A program made the translations under genes and the position numbers. From the NCBI GenBank assembly GCA_009780415.1, contig WRAC01000006.1:1-64000 (forward strand): a stretch of 64,000 nt of DNA, given 5' to 3'. The stretch comes from Defluviitaleaceae bacterium (lineage in GTDB: Bacteria > Bacillota > Clostridia > Lachnospirales > WRAX01). The notes below the pieces were generated by a model that did no database searches, was not told the DNA's origin, and worked only from the letters and a program-made list of their open reading frames with translations. Shown piece by piece: positions 25,216 to 35,417 of the stretch. How positions within the stretch are numbered: position 1 is the first letter of the stretch; every line of letters starts with the position of its first letter.

Positions 25216-28200
25216 GTACTTTTTATATAATAACGGCTCAATCAACCCAACAGCCTCATCATACTCAAACATCAAAACATGCTGCGATATCTTCCGTACA
25301 ATGTCCTTAACATCCTCGGGGCATGTATGGCCCGCCAGATTGTCAATTGATTGGTTTATTCCCCCAGCGTCCCAAGCCGCAAGCGCGGCCTTTAGTTTCA
25401 CAAGCTCCGTTTTGAAACGCTCAGCATCGAACGAACCGCCTGTGCTGCTGCCGCCTCCGCCGCGGGACGCGAGGGCTTCCCTGATGTTATTCAGCAGACG
25501 TTCCAGCATCATCTGGAAATCGCCGTTGTTCGCTTCGATATACGCCAAATCCTCCCTAAGGCCTGCCATTTCCAAGGCCTGGGCCGTTTCGGAAAGCATG
25601 CCGGCGCCTATATTGGCAAGGGCGCTTTTTAAGGCGTGAATATGGATTGTGTACAGGGTCAGATCACCGCTGTCAAGGCATTTCTCAATCCTTTCCAGCC
25701 GTTCCGACGCGTCCGCGCGGAAAGCGGCCAGGGTTTCGCAGTAGAATCCGGATGTTCCCCCGGAGAGTTTGATTCCTGTCTCCGTATCCAACCCTTCTAT
25801 TTTAATAAAGTCAGTTTCGCCAATTGCGCCGCGGTTATCCCCGGCCTCTTTGCCGGCGTTTAACTGCTTTTCCCTGGGTATCCATTTTTCCAGAATCGCG
25901 TTTAACTGAACCGTATCTATCGGCTTTGACAGATAATCGTCAAAACCGCTTGACAGAAACATTTCCTTCATGCCGAAAACGGCGTTCGCGGTCAGTGCGA
26001 CTATCGGAAGGCGGCTGAAATGAGGGTCCTCAGTTGCAAGCGCCCTTATGCGCTCCGTGGCCTCCACACCGTCCATCCCTGGCATCCGATGATCCATGAA
26101 CACGATGTCGTAACGCTTTGCCTTAACCATCTCAATTGCCTGAGCGCCGCTGACGCATAAATCCACTTCCATATCGTAAGGAATTAACAGGCCGCTTGCC
26201 ACTTTCAAGTTCGTATTGATATCGTCAACCAACAGCACCTTCGCATCCGGCGCGGTAAACCCCGCCGCCAGCTCCTCGCGCGTGTTGTACGAGAAATTGT
26301 CCGGCTCGCCGTTGAAGATATTGGCAACGGATATAACATGCGCCGGCATGGAAAGAACTTTCCAGCTCCCCGACGGAATCAGTTCCACAAACTCCGTAAG
26401 TAATACCACCTGGGATTTGCCGCCAATTCTGGCTATCATATCCGCGTTTTTCTCATAAAGCGAGTGCGCGATAAATATATAGCCGTATGAACCTTTTTCA
26501 AGCAAACCGCTAAACTCCGCGTCCGATGCCGCAAGCTCACATTTTACGCCCAAGTTGGTTATGGCATAAACGACGGAATCGGCGTATATATCCCGGCGTT
26601 CGTAGACAACAGCCGTCTTTCCGTCAGGCTTCGTTACCAATGCCAGCTTGTCCAGCCTGTGGATCTTTTGCGGCAGGGTTAGGGTAAATGTGCTGCCCGC
26701 GCCGTATTCGGATTCAACGGTAATATCCCCGTCCATAGCCCGCGCCAGATTCCGCGATATGACCAGACCCAGGCCCACGCCGTCCACATCCTTGTTTGAA
26801 TCCGCGTCAAGCTGGAAATAATTGTGGAACAGCTTCCCGATATCCTCCTGTTTTATACCCCTGCCCGTGTCCTTTACCTCAATTGCCAACTCAACTGTGT
26901 TTCCGGTAATTTTTCCGTTCGCGGACAAGGAAACAAAGCCGCTGTCGGTATACTTCACGGCGTTCCCTAATATATTGATTAAAATTTGCCGTATCCTTGT
27001 CTCGTCCCCAACAAGCGCGTTGGGCAGATTGCTGTCCAGGTAAACCGCAAGGCGTATCTGGGAATCTATCGACTTCATTCTTATAATGCTTATTACATCG
27101 TTAATCAAAGACGAAAATGAATAAACCGTCAGATTTATTTGCAATTTCCCCGATTCAATCTTGGAAAAATCCAAAATGTCGTTGACTATGGACAGCAGGT
27201 TCACGCCCGCCTGTTTAACCGTAACGGCGCGCTCACGGGCGGTGTTCGGTATTTCCTCCCGCAGAACAAGCTCCGTCATGCCGATTATCGCGTTCATCGG
27301 TGTGCGGATTTCGTGGCTCATCTTTGCCAGGAATTCGCTCTTCACCCTGTTTGCCTCATTCGCTTCTTTTACAGCCGCGTCAAGCTGCCAGGACTTATCG
27401 ATGATATCCTGCGTCATATCCTTGCGTATCAGCGCGTTCGCGATCATCCGGCTGGCCGAGCGCAGTATCAGTTCCTCGCTCTCCGTAAACAGGCGTTCGT
27501 TGCGGCAATCGTCGAAACCGACGAACCCCCAGAACTTATCTTGTAAAAAAACCGGTACTGCCAACAATGACAATATTCCCTGCGGTGAAAAATTCGCCTG
27601 TTCCCTCGGGGACATTTTACGCACTATATTGTTGATGCATTTCCCTTGCGGGAGAGCCTGGCCCCAATTCGGGAAAATATCGTTGTACGGCCTGTACAAG
27701 GTGTTTTCGTTGAGCTGCCGTAATTTTGCGTTCTCCGGCCATTCGTATATTAACGCGCAATGCAGCCGCCCGTCCTTAACCATGTTTTTCCATATAAACG
27801 CGCGGTCAGCGTCCACAGCCTTTGTCAGCATACCCATAACCGCGAAGAGGCTGTTCTCAAACTGGCTTATATCCGGTTCCAGCAAAGTGGAGGAAACGCT
27901 GTTCAATGTCTCCAGAAGGCTGTTCTGATATCTGACTTCATCCATCAATTGGTTGCGCCTGCGCAAATCGCGCCCGTATCCGACAGCCACATAAGAATCC
28001 CCGTAAGCAACGCGGGTAAGCGTTACCTCCATCGGGATCAATGTGCCGTCGTCTTTTTTATTCATCCACTCAAAAACGCATCTGCCTTCGGCGAATGCCT
28101 TTTCAAGCATTTCACGGCCCTTATCGGCGGTACGCTGCCCGTCCGGCTGAAATTCAGGCGAAAGCGCCAAAAACCTCTCCATATATTCTTTTTTACTTAT

Positions 28201-30876
28201 CTCAAACAGCTTTAACGCCTCTTCGTTACAATCTATCACTTTGTGGTCAATGCTCCACATATTGCATATAAGCGGGGTCGCGTCCAGCATAAGCGACGTC
28301 CGCTCGTTTGCGTAATATAGCTCCCTGACCGCGTCTTTTTCAGCCTTCAGGGCGGCCTCAAGCTCCGCCTCAAGCTTCATTTTATCGGTTATATCCTTTA
28401 AACCGCCCGCCACCCTTACCGGCGCGCCAAATTTATCCCTCAACGTGGCGCCGAACGCGTGTATATGCTTATATTTCCCATTCTTTGCCATAAGGCGGTA
28501 TTCCGTATCAAAGGGTATGCTCCCCGTGCGGTCGGCGACGGATGATGTGAAGGAATAAAGAACCCTGTCCTTATCGTCGGGGTGCAGCCTGCCGCTCCAA
28601 GCGCTGATATCATCGGGGAAATCCTCTTTATTTTTAAAACCAAGTATCCGGCGCACTTCATCCGACCATACCACCTTGCCGAAGGGATTACCCGTTTCGC
28701 TGTCAACATCAACCACTTCCCACAGCCCAAAGTCCAGCGCGTCCCGCGTAAGCTTGTGCTTAATTAATTCATACTCCAGGTTGTCAAGGGCCTCCTTCAG
28801 CTCGGTAATATCCCTGCGAATCCCAAGCAGGCCGGTCATTTTACCGTCCTGAATCAAAGGGGTTTTGATGGTTTCAAAGTATCTGCGGGAGCCGTCCGAA
28901 CTTGTCAGCCATTCATGCGCTCGTACCGTGGTTTTTTCGTCAAAAACCTTTTGGTTTACTTCCATGTAGTTTTCGGGTAATCTATCCGAAAGCCCGTCTA
29001 TTTCATTAACGTTTTTACCCAGCAGCTCGCTTTTGCTGACCCCTAAAAATTCCTCGTATCCACGGTTGCTGCTTGTGAATTTGTGGTTGATATCCGTGCA
29101 AAACAACAAATCCGGCAAGGCGTCATATATGGCTGAAAGGGTTGTATACTGGTTTTTATACAGCGCCCGTATTCTATTGGTCCTGATAGTGAATATGATC
29201 AGGGTAATCAGCATCACTGAGAGGATGCAGGCAATTATTAGCACATAAAGAGTTTGCTGCCGCGCCGTTATCCGGGCATGGTCGTAAACGCGGCTTGTCC
29301 AGTTCAACGCGATCCTGCCTGTATCGACATAGCCTTGCGCTTTGCTTATGATGGAGCGAAGAACCTCCTGATCCTTATTAAAACCAAAATACGAACCCAC
29401 CGATACCGTGTCTACGCTGATATTGATTTTATAACCCGGCTTCTCCTTAAAAATGGTCTGGAACATAAGCGTATTCTCGGAGCCCAGTATCAGGTCGATT
29501 TCATTGTTTTCAAGGGCGTTAAACGCGTTGTCTTGAGAATCGTACAGAAAAAGCCTGGTATCGCTTGATAACCATGACCTGTACATTTCTTCATAAGCCG
29601 TCCCTCTGCTGACTCCGGTACGCACCATGGGTATCTGATAAAACTCAAGCTGGCTATGGTCAAGCCTCGAAATAAAGGCATATCTCGAGATAAAATAAGG
29701 CTCCGATGCCCACAGATATCTTCCGATTCGTTCCTCCGTGGGGGTTAAATCCGATATCATCGACGCCTCGCCCGAGGTCAGCATTGCGAATATCACATGC
29801 CACGGCGCATCCCTGCCGTTTATAATCTCAAACTCAATGCCCGTCAGCAGGCTTATCTCGGTTAAAATATCCCACGCTATCCCTTGAAACTCGCGGTCAT
29901 TATTATTAAAAAAGCTGATAGGGTAATGATCGTATTCCATAACAACGGGCACTCTTTGGTTTCTGGCCGTCAAATCCGCAATATAGCGCTTTTCCCGATC
30001 CGTCAATTTGTGAAAAAGTTCAAACGCGGCGTATTCGCGGCTTCCGGTTCTATACAAGCCGTTTGTTATTTCATCCCCGCCGGCCGCCAAGTATTTATTC
30101 ACGGCGGAGATTACGGGTTCCAATTCCGGGTTTGCCGCGGCAAGCGGAACGGGGGTAAACGCACGCGGAAAGATTTCCAGCCCTATAATATAATCATGAT
30201 CCAAAAAATCGATGGCGGTAACCGAATCAATCACATACGCGTCAATTTCACCGGAAAGAAGCTTTGCGGCTGCATCCGCGTTTTCCACGTATACTGTTTT
30301 GAATTCCAGCAATGGGTAAGCGTTTTTAACGGACTGGGCGGTTATCGCCCTTATGGAAAACCCAACATTCAATCCGTTCAGGTCATCCGCCGTTTGTATA
30401 TTCGCCCCGCCTTTCTTAACAAAAACGGACAGGGAGCGTTCCGCAACGGGAGCGGTTATAAACAGGTTCCGCGCGCGCCCTTGAGCCGTGTTCAAGCCGC
30501 CCGTAAAATCAATGGTAAAATCATTCAAGCCATTTAAAAGCTCATCCCATTCAACAAATTCCTGAACAAAAGGTATGCCGAACAAACCGGAGAGCAGTTC
30601 GCAGAACAGGGCCTGGAATCCCGCGTATGCTCCGTCCGGCAGGATAAAGGATTCCGTGGTAAGCAAAGCGCCGTATGAGAAGCTTTGACTCCGGGACTTC
30701 AACGCCTCTATCGCGTCAATTTCCTCATCCGTTATGCCCGGGATATCACGGTATGTCCTGATAGAACCCGCGTCAAAGGTATCATTACCCGCGTCGCCGG
30801 AACAACCCGCGATACCCGCTGCCATAATGACGATTCCGATTATAAATGCGGTTATCCGCTTAAACCCGGCATTCAT
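25189..30876 (-). CDS. Giant hybrid sensor histidine kinase (SBP-like x2, PAS x3, GAF, HisKA, HATPase, REC, HPt)
   Basis: This is a BvgS-like phosphorelay protein of 1895 residues. A lipobox-like signal (MAAGIAGC) starts it. Two solute-binding-type domains (about 45-275 and 310-540) lie outside the cell. One membrane helix (about 542-565, LIIACILSVMLITLIIF) follows. Inside are three PAS domains (570-690, 710-830, 855-975), a GAF domain (1000-1145), HisKA with MSHEIRTPMN (His about 1187), HATPase with GVGLGLVISR (about 1368), REC with VFMDHRMPGMDG (Asp about 1593) and HPt with HALKSALANIG (His about 1747). Phosphate would pass His-Asp-His to an unlinked regulator. A truncated paralogue of its sensor lies just upstream. 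Confidence 0.92.
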   Translation of the reverse strand: MNAGFKRITAFIIGIVIMAAGIAGCSGDAGNDTFDAGSIRTYRDIPGITDEEIDAIEALKSRSQSFSYGALLTTESFILPDGAYAGFQALFCELLSGLFGIPFVQEFVEWDELLNGLNDFTIDFTGGLNTAQGRARNLFITAPVAERSLSVFVKKGGANIQTADDLNGLNVGFSIRAITAQSVKNAYPLLEFKTVYVENADAAAKLLSGEIDAYVIDSVTAIDFLDHDYIIGLEIFPRAFTPVPLAAANPELEPVISAVNKYLAAGGDEITNGLYRTGSREYAAFELFHKLTDREKRYIADLTARNQRVPVVMEYDHYPISFFNNNDREFQGIAWDILTEISLLTGIEFEIINGRDAPWHVIFAMLTSGEASMISDLTPTEERIGRYLWASEPYFISRYAFISRLDHSQLEFYQIPMVRTGVSRGTAYEEMYRSWLSSDTRLFLYDSQDNAFNALENNEIDLILGSENTLMFQTIFKEKPGYKINISVDTVSVGSYFGFNKDQEVLRSIISKAQGYVDTGRIALNWTSRVYDHARITARQQTLYVLIIACILSVMLITLIIFTIRTNRIRALYKNQYTTLSAIYDALPDLLFCTDINHKFTSSNRGYEEFLGVSKSELLGKNVNEIDGLSDRLPENYMEVNQKVFDEKTTVRAHEWLTSSDGSRRYFETIKTPLIQDGKMTGLLGIRRDITELKEALDNLEYELIKHKLTRDALDFGLWEVVDVDSETGNPFGKVVWSDEVRRILGFKNKEDFPDDISAWSGRLHPDDKDRVLYSFTSSVADRTGSIPFDTEYRLMAKNGKYKHIHAFGATLRDKFGAPVRVAGGLKDITDKMKLEAELEAALKAEKDAVRELYYANERTSLMLDATPLICNMWSIDHKVIDCNEEALKLFEISKKEYMERFLALSPEFQPDGQRTADKGREMLEKAFAEGRCVFEWMNKKDDGTLIPMEVTLTRVAYGDSYVAVGYGRDLRRRNQLMDEVRYQNSLLETLNSVSSTLLEPDISQFENSLFAVMGMLTKAVDADRAFIWKNMVKDGRLHCALIYEWPENAKLRQLNENTLYRPYNDIFPNWGQALPQGKCINNIVRKMSPREQANFSPQGILSLLAVPVFLQDKFWGFVGFDDCRNERLFTESEELILRSASRMIANALIRKDMTQDIIDKSWQLDAAVKEANEANRVKSEFLAKMSHEIRTPMNAIIGMTELVLREEIPNTARERAVTVKQAGVNLLSIVNDILDFSKIESGKLQINLTVYSFSSLINDVISIIRMKSIDSQIRLAVYLDSNLPNALVGDETRIRQILINILGNAVKYTDSGFVSLSANGKITGNTVELAIEVKDTGRGIKQEDIGKLFHNYFQLDADSNKDVDGVGLGLVISRNLARAMDGDITVESEYGAGSTFTLTLPQKIHRLDKLALVTKPDGKTAVVYERRDIYADSVVYAITNLGVKCELAASDAEFSGLLEKGSYGYIFIAHSLYEKNADMIARIGGKSQVVLLTEFVELIPSGSWKVLSMPAHVISVANIFNGEPDNFSYNTREELAAGFTAPDAKVLLVDDINTNLKVASGLLIPYDMEVDLCVSGAQAIEMVKAKRYDIVFMDHRMPGMDGVEATERIRALATEDPHFSRLPIVALTANAVFGMKEMFLSSGFDDYLSKPIDTVQLNAILEKWIPREKQLNAGKEAGDNRGAIGETDFIKIEGLDTETGIKLSGGTSGFYCETLAAFRADASERLERIEKCLDSGDLTLYTIHIHALKSALANIGAGMLSETAQALEMAGLREDLAYIEANNGDFQMMLERLLNNIREALASRGGGGSSTGGSFDAERFKTELVKLKAALAAWDAGGINQSIDNLAGHTCPEDVKDIVRKISQHVLMFEYDEAVGLIEPLLYKKYQSNDLVKF

Positions 30877-30907
30877 ACCTCAGCCACCTTTATTAGCAAG
30901 TCTCCAA

Positions 30908-31516
30908 TCAACCCAACAGATCATAACTGCATGCAAATACAGCTTCAAAATCTGAATAAATATAACCGCTGACTATGCCGTATGTGTCGGCGCCCTTCAA
31001 AAACGCGTATCTTATGGGGCGAAGCGCCGCAATCCTGTGAAATGGCTCACTGTCCGTAAGACGTACTTGTTTTATCAATCTCTCGGATATAACGCTGGTA
31101 AAATAATATGTATCCCGGCGTTCCCCGGTGTTTGACAGTTCGCTTGTAAAACTGATTTTGCCGCTTTCAAGACCGTTAATCAATTCACCCCATTCATAAA
31201 GAATAGGGGTAAACGGTATATCAAACAATCTGGAAAGCCATTCGCAAACCAATGCCGCATAACCGCTGACAACACCGTTTTCATCAAGGAACGCTTCGGC
31301 GCTTGCCAGCGCGCCATAAACAAAAGCGCCGTATTCCACGCGCAGTTCATCTATTGCCGAAATCTCCGCTTCAGTAACTCCGGGTACGTCCCGGAAAGAA
31401 GCAAACTGTTGATATTCCCGGGCTTGACCCTCTTCGTTCCCGCCGCAGCCTGTAAGCATGGAAACAAGAAGCGTAAATACAAGAAATACACATATGGAAT
31501 GTTTTAATGTCCTCAT
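30908..31516 (-). pseudogene. Truncated paralogue of the kinase sensor domain
   Basis: The 202-residue lipoprotein (lipobox SMLTGC, Cys24) aligns with the N-terminus of the neighbouring kinase: FRDVPGVTEAEISAIDEL versus YRDIPGITDEEIDAIEAL, and LFDIPFTPILYEWGELINGL versus LFGIPFVQEFVEWDELLNGL. It stops at CSYDLLG, in the middle of the solute-binding fold, 31 bases before the kinase start. All kinase domains are missing. It keeps a good ribosome binding site (GGAGG) and open frame, so it may be expressed as a stand-alone exported fragment. Tandem duplication followed by deletion is the simplest origin. Confidence 0.75.
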
Positions 31517-31574
31517 TCGCTTACCTCCAACGCGGCAGCAGCGCAAGGTTTCATTATATCATTGGCATATTGAA

Positions 31575-31771
31575 CTAATCAGGCATCTTGCCTTTCACTT
31601 CAGCAATCTGTGTATGTACGCTAAAGAAAACATCCGCGATAAGCGGGTCAAAATGCCGTCCCGCGTCTTTCATAATAATTATGACAGACTCTTCGTGGGT
31701 AAGGCTTTTTTATAAGGGCGTTCGGAAACAAGAGCGTCATAAAGCTTGTACCCATTATACCCAAACGCCAT
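31575..31771 (-). pseudogene. HD-GYP domain remnant with a frameshift
   Basis: In one frame the DNA encodes YDALVSERPYKKALP, the signature near the end of HD-GYP c-di-GMP phosphodiesterases. One base is missing near 31698. The next frame continues EESVIIIMKDAGRHFDPLI and ADVFFSVHTQIAEVKGKMPD, then a stop at 31575. Only the last ~65 codons remain. The HD and GYP catalytic motifs are gone. It lies directly upstream of the truncated sensor, so the locus has lost several signalling genes. Confidence 0.8.
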
Positions 31772-31791
31772 TTATTAATCAACGGCTAATT

Positions 31792-32949
31792 TTACACCGC
31801 TCTTTTTTTGTGTTTTTTTGTGGTTTTTGTGGTTGAATATACAATAAAAGCAAAAACGGTCAGTACCGCAATCGTGACGATAAATAAAGCTGACGCGCTC
31901 TTTGCGCCTTGCACAGCCAATCCCATACCACCGGCGCCGCCTGCCCCGCTGAAGAGCCCAGCAGACACCGTGTTCCCGCCAATAGCTGCATAAACCGGGT
32001 ACAGCAAAACCCCAAACCCCGCGGCAAACGCGGCATGGAGCGCCTTACCCGTTAAATACGGCAAAGCCCCGATGTCCGTCTTACTGATATACCCAAGCGA
32101 CTGGGCGTGAATACAAAGCCCGCCCCATGAGATAACGCCCGCCGCCATAATTAACGCCTCTTTACCGCCATTGCCAAGATTCTTCACCCCGCTGGCTACC
32201 TCAATGAACCCCATCATAACGCCTTCAGGCAAATCCCAAGGCAAAACCGTTACGGCGGCCGTAAAAACCCCAACCTCCCGTAAAACCCCAATAATAACAC
32301 TAAATAACACTATAAACCCGCCGACAAAAAGCATCGTCTCCATGGCGTTCATTACCCCCGCGCCAAGAATTTGCCCAAAATTCCCCCCGCGTGACCGCCC
32401 GTGGCTCATCTCCAGATGCGCCCTGCTTAAAATCCTTTTCCTGTCCGCCGTCCTGTCCGATTTCCCGAATCCCCTGAAAACAAACCCCACCGCCAGCGCA
32501 CCCAATATATGCACCGCATATAGAAAATACCCCGCCGACGCGTCACCAAACAACCCAACCCCCACCGCGCCAATCACAAACAACGGCCCGCAGCAATTCG
32601 TAAATGCCGCAAGCCGCCGTGCCTCACGCTTTGTCAAAAGCCCTTCCATCCTCATGTCCGCCGTAACCTTCGCGCCCAGCGGCGAGCCGGACACCAATCC
32701 CGTAACCAGCGCAAACCCTCCGGCACCCGGCACCCGGAACAGCGGCTGCATCACCGGTTCAAGCAGCACCCCGATAAACCGCGTAAACCCCAGGCCGCCC
32801 AACACATTTATCCCTACAGCAAAGGGCAGCAGCGCCGGCAGAACGTTATCCAGCCAAAGCTTCAGTCCTTCCCGCGCCGCCCCCATCGCAACCTCCGGGT
32901 ACATCACCAGCGCGACATTCAGAAACACTACAAGAACCGCGATAAGCAT
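31792..32949 (-). CDS. ylbJ: Sporulation integral membrane protein YlbJ
   Basis: The 385-residue polytopic protein has the nucleoside-recognition (Gate) type pattern: LWLDNVLPALLPFAVGINVLGG, then GLVSGSPLGAKVTADM and TNCCGPLFVIGAVGVGLFG. This is typical of YlbJ, which is required for spore-coat or cortex formation in Bacillus under the mother-cell sigma-E programme. It starts after a GGGGGG-rich site. The C-terminus is a lysine-rich tail. It implies that the host can form spores. Confidence 0.9.
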   Translation of the reverse strand: MLIAVLVVFLNVALVMYPEVAMGAAREGLKLWLDNVLPALLPFAVGINVLGGLGFTRFIGVLLEPVMQPLFRVPGAGGFALVTGLVSGSPLGAKVTADMRMEGLLTKREARRLAAFTNCCGPLFVIGAVGVGLFGDASAGYFLYAVHILGALAVGFVFRGFGKSDRTADRKRILSRAHLEMSHGRSRGGNFGQILGAGVMNAMETMLFVGGFIVLFSVIIGVLREVGVFTAAVTVLPWDLPEGVMMGFIEVASGVKNLGNGGKEALIMAAGVISWGGLCIHAQSLGYISKTDIGALPYLTGKALHAAFAAGFGVLLYPVYAAIGGNTVSAGLFSGAGGAGGMGLAVQGAKSASALFIVTIAVLTVFAFIVYSTTKTTKKHKKRAV

Positions 32950-33097
32950 ATAAAATCCCCCCTTTTACACTTTATTAGGAGGGGGGACAAGAAATGCAGA
33001 AACCGCAAAAAGACGCAAAAACAAAGAAAGGGCTTGTTAAATAATATCAATTAGTGTAAATTATAGTAAACACTATATTTACTAAGCATGTGATGAG

Positions 33098-33217
33098 ATG
33101 GATTTTATGCGCCGGGTTGATGAGGCATATGCCCGTTTGACTCAAAAACATATGGTAATTGAAAACGGACAGGCGGTGGAGGGGTTTTTATTCCGGGAAA
33201 ACGATGACGAAAGTTAA
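33098..33217 (+). CDS. Possible 39-residue small protein overlapping the DMT transporter start
   Basis: The short frame MDFMRRVDEAYARLTQKHMV ends EGFLFRENDDES and stops 14 bases inside the next gene, so the two would be translationally coupled. The ribosome binding site is weak. It may be a leader peptide, a remnant or chance. Confidence 0.25.
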   Translation: MDFMRRVDEAYARLTQKHMVIENGQAVEGFLFRENDDES

Positions 33218-34112
33218 TATTAAGCAAACCAGCCCCAAGGGTACCATTATGATTTTGCTTGCCACGTTGATTTGGGGAACGGGCTGGAGTATAAACAGCG
33301 CGGCGATGGATATTTTAGGCCCGTTTTCATATAACGCCGGGCGTTTTTTTGTGGGCGGCTGCGCCGCCTTATGCATTTCATTAATAATGAGGAAACATGG
33401 CAAAGCCGGTGAAATTACACGGGGTCAAAGAATTGGTACATTAAAAGCCGGGCTGATTCTGGGCGGTATTCTGTTTGTAAGCGTTACGTTCCAGCAATTC
33501 GGGTTGGTTTTTACTACCGTGGCGAAGGCCGGGTTTATAACGTCCCTATATGTCGTTGCGGTGCCTTTAGCCAGCCTTTTCTTTGGCAGGAAGGCGCGTA
33601 TTTGGGTTTGGCTTGGCGTAGCGCTCGCAATAATTGGCATGTATTTTATGTCGCTTTCCGGCGTGACGGAGGTTAACCCAGGCGATATGCTGGTGCTGGT
33701 CTGCGCGATATCCTACGCGGCGCAAATCCTCGCCGTCGATCATTTCTCGCCGAAATTCAACCCCGTACCCCTCGCGTACACACAATTCTTCCTGACGTCG
33801 GCCCTGTCTCTCATGATGGCGCTGATCTTTGAACGCCCCGCCATTGCCGCATATATCAGTGCGGCGGGCCACATACTGTTCACGGGTATGCTGGGCAGCG
33901 GCGCGGCGTACATACTACAGATGTTGGGGCAGCGGACGACCGACCCCACCATCGCCTCGATAATGTTCAGCCAGGAGGCCGTTATAGCCGCCTTTGTGGG
34001 CTGGCTGTGGCTTGGCGAAATACTGACGCCGAGGGAGCTTTTGGGCTGCGGGCTGGTGTTCGCCGCCGTGCTTGTGTCCCAGATAAAATTTGAGAGGAAG
34101 GAAGGTATATAA
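33204..34112 (+). CDS. EamA/DMT-superfamily transporter
   Basis: The 302-residue membrane protein has ten predicted helices in two EamA repeats. The first repeat begins GTIMILLATLIWGTGWSIN, and the end of the second includes DPTIASIMFSQEAVIAAFVGWLWLGEILTPRE, a strongly conserved DMT pattern. It probably exports a metabolite or amino acid; the substrate cannot be told. ATG 33204 was chosen because the hydrophobic core starts soon after. The next gene begins immediately after its stop. Confidence 0.9.
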   Translation: MTKVNIKQTSPKGTIMILLATLIWGTGWSINSAAMDILGPFSYNAGRFFVGGCAALCISLIMRKHGKAGEITRGQRIGTLKAGLILGGILFVSVTFQQFGLVFTTVAKAGFITSLYVVAVPLASLFFGRKARIWVWLGVALAIIGMYFMSLSGVTEVNPGDMLVLVCAISYAAQILAVDHFSPKFNPVPLAYTQFFLTSALSLMMALIFERPAIAAYISAAGHILFTGMLGSGAAYILQMLGQRTTDPTIASIMFSQEAVIAAFVGWLWLGEILTPRELLGCGLVFAAVLVSQIKFERKEGI

Positions 34113-35210
34113 ATGAATAACGATTATTCCATCAAGCTGATTCAAGCGCTGTCCGACGCGAACGGCGCGCCGGGTTTTGAGGATGAGGTTCTGGACACCG
34201 CAAGGCGGTTTGTGCCGTCCGGCGTTCAAATCCGCGAGGACAATATCCGTAACCTTTACCTGCATATGCCCGGTAATACCGGGAAAAAGCCCATGGTGCT
34301 GCTGGACGGCCATTCCGACGAGCTTGGGTTTATTGTGCAGCGTATCCTACCCAACGGGCAATTAAAATTTTTACCGCTGGGCGGGTGGATTGCCTTTAAC
34401 GCGGCTGCTCAGAAGGTACGCGTAAAGAACGCGGAAGGAACTTACATCAGCGGGGTTATTACCAGCAAGCCGGTGCATTTTATGCATAACTGGTCAAGGG
34501 GTGAGGAAGCGCGCAAAGCGCCGGATTTCGCGGATTTGGCCATTGACGTCGGGTCCGGGTCTTATAAGGAAACCGTAGAGGAATTTAAGATTGAGGTAGG
34601 CGCGCCGGTTGTGCCGGACGCGTGGTTCGAGATGCTTAACGGCGATATCATGATGGGCAAAGCCTTTGACTGCCGCGCGGGCTGCGCGGCTGTTATCGAG
34701 ACGATGGCGGGGCTGATGGGGCTTGAGGACGGCCTTGGCGTAGAGGTATGCGGCGTTCTTTCGTCCCAGGAGGAAATCGGCATACGCGGCGCGACGGTTG
34801 CTAAAAACGCGTTTAATCCGCCGCCGCGTGTTTCCGTTGTTTTTGAGGGGACACCGGCGGATGATACTTTTTTACCGGAAAACGAACAGCAGTGCGCCGT
34901 GGGTAAAGGGCCGCAAGTACGGCATTACGACGATTACATGATAACCCATCCGCGTTTTTTGAAGTTTGCCAGGGAAATAGCGAAAAAACACGGAATACCC
35001 TTTCAGGACGCCGTGCGCGAAAGCGGCGGCACAAGCGGCTGGGCATACCATACAGGCGGCGCGGGGATTCCCTCCATTGTGATAGGCGTTCCCACAAGGT
35101 ACGCGCATTCGCATAACGGCATCGCCGCGCTTTCGGATTATAAGACAGCGGTGCGTTGGGCGACGCTTATAATTGAAAATTTGACGGAAGAAATAATAGA
35201 TAGCTTTTAA
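34113..35210 (+). CDS. M42-family metallopeptidase
   Basis: M42 enzymes are cytoplasmic dinuclear-metal aminopeptidases that form large shells. Metal and catalytic residues are visible: LLDGHSDELGF (His and Asp), KAFDCRAGCAAV (bridging Asp), SSQEEIGIRGA (general-base Glu and ligand Glu), FEGTPADD and the terminal THSHNG-like SHNG (His ligand). The 365-residue length is normal. The ATG directly follows the transporter stop, so both are one operon. Part of an iadA gene follows, hinting at a peptide-degradation cluster that was trimmed. Confidence 0.9.
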   Translation: MNNDYSIKLIQALSDANGAPGFEDEVLDTARRFVPSGVQIREDNIRNLYLHMPGNTGKKPMVLLDGHSDELGFIVQRILPNGQLKFLPLGGWIAFNAAAQKVRVKNAEGTYISGVITSKPVHFMHNWSRGEEARKAPDFADLAIDVGSGSYKETVEEFKIEVGAPVVPDAWFEMLNGDIMMGKAFDCRAGCAAVIETMAGLMGLEDGLGVEVCGVLSSQEEIGIRGATVAKNAFNPPPRVSVVFEGTPADDTFLPENEQQCAVGKGPQVRHYDDYMITHPRFLKFAREIAKKHGIPFQDAVRESGGTSGWAYHTGGAGIPSIVIGVPTRYAHSHNGIAALSDYKTAVRWATLIIENLTEEIIDSF

Positions 35211-35417
35211 GACGACTATGATTATTTCGGCGGCTTCGCTGCGAAACGCCTTCTTCCGGAGGATGTTAAGGGCCGCTTGACAAAGGGCGCGGACGCCGAT
35301 ATACTTTTACTGGATAAAAGCCTTGGGCTGTGCGATTTATATTCGCGGGGGAAGCTAATGGTCAAGGATGGAAAGCCTATTGTTCTGGGGATGTTTGAGA
35401 GATGCCAAAAACCGTAA
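35211..35417 (+). pseudogene. 3' remnant of an isoaspartyl dipeptidase-like amidohydrolase gene
   Basis: Directly after the M42 stop, the same frame reads KGRLTKGADADILLLDKS, then LYSRGKLMVKDGKPIVLGMFER. This matches the C-terminus of isoaspartyl dipeptidase IadA (GNDADLLV, YARGKLMVKDGK). Only about 65 codons remain, there is no start codon, and the metal-binding barrel is missing. The end overlaps the start of the topoisomerase gene. It is a leftover of a deletion. Confidence 0.75.

Noticed and set aside
33051-33086. AT-rich inverted sequence (TTAGT...ACTAA) before the DMT transporter
   Set aside because: The pairing needs several bulges and is expected by chance in such AT-rich DNA. It is too weak to call an operator.
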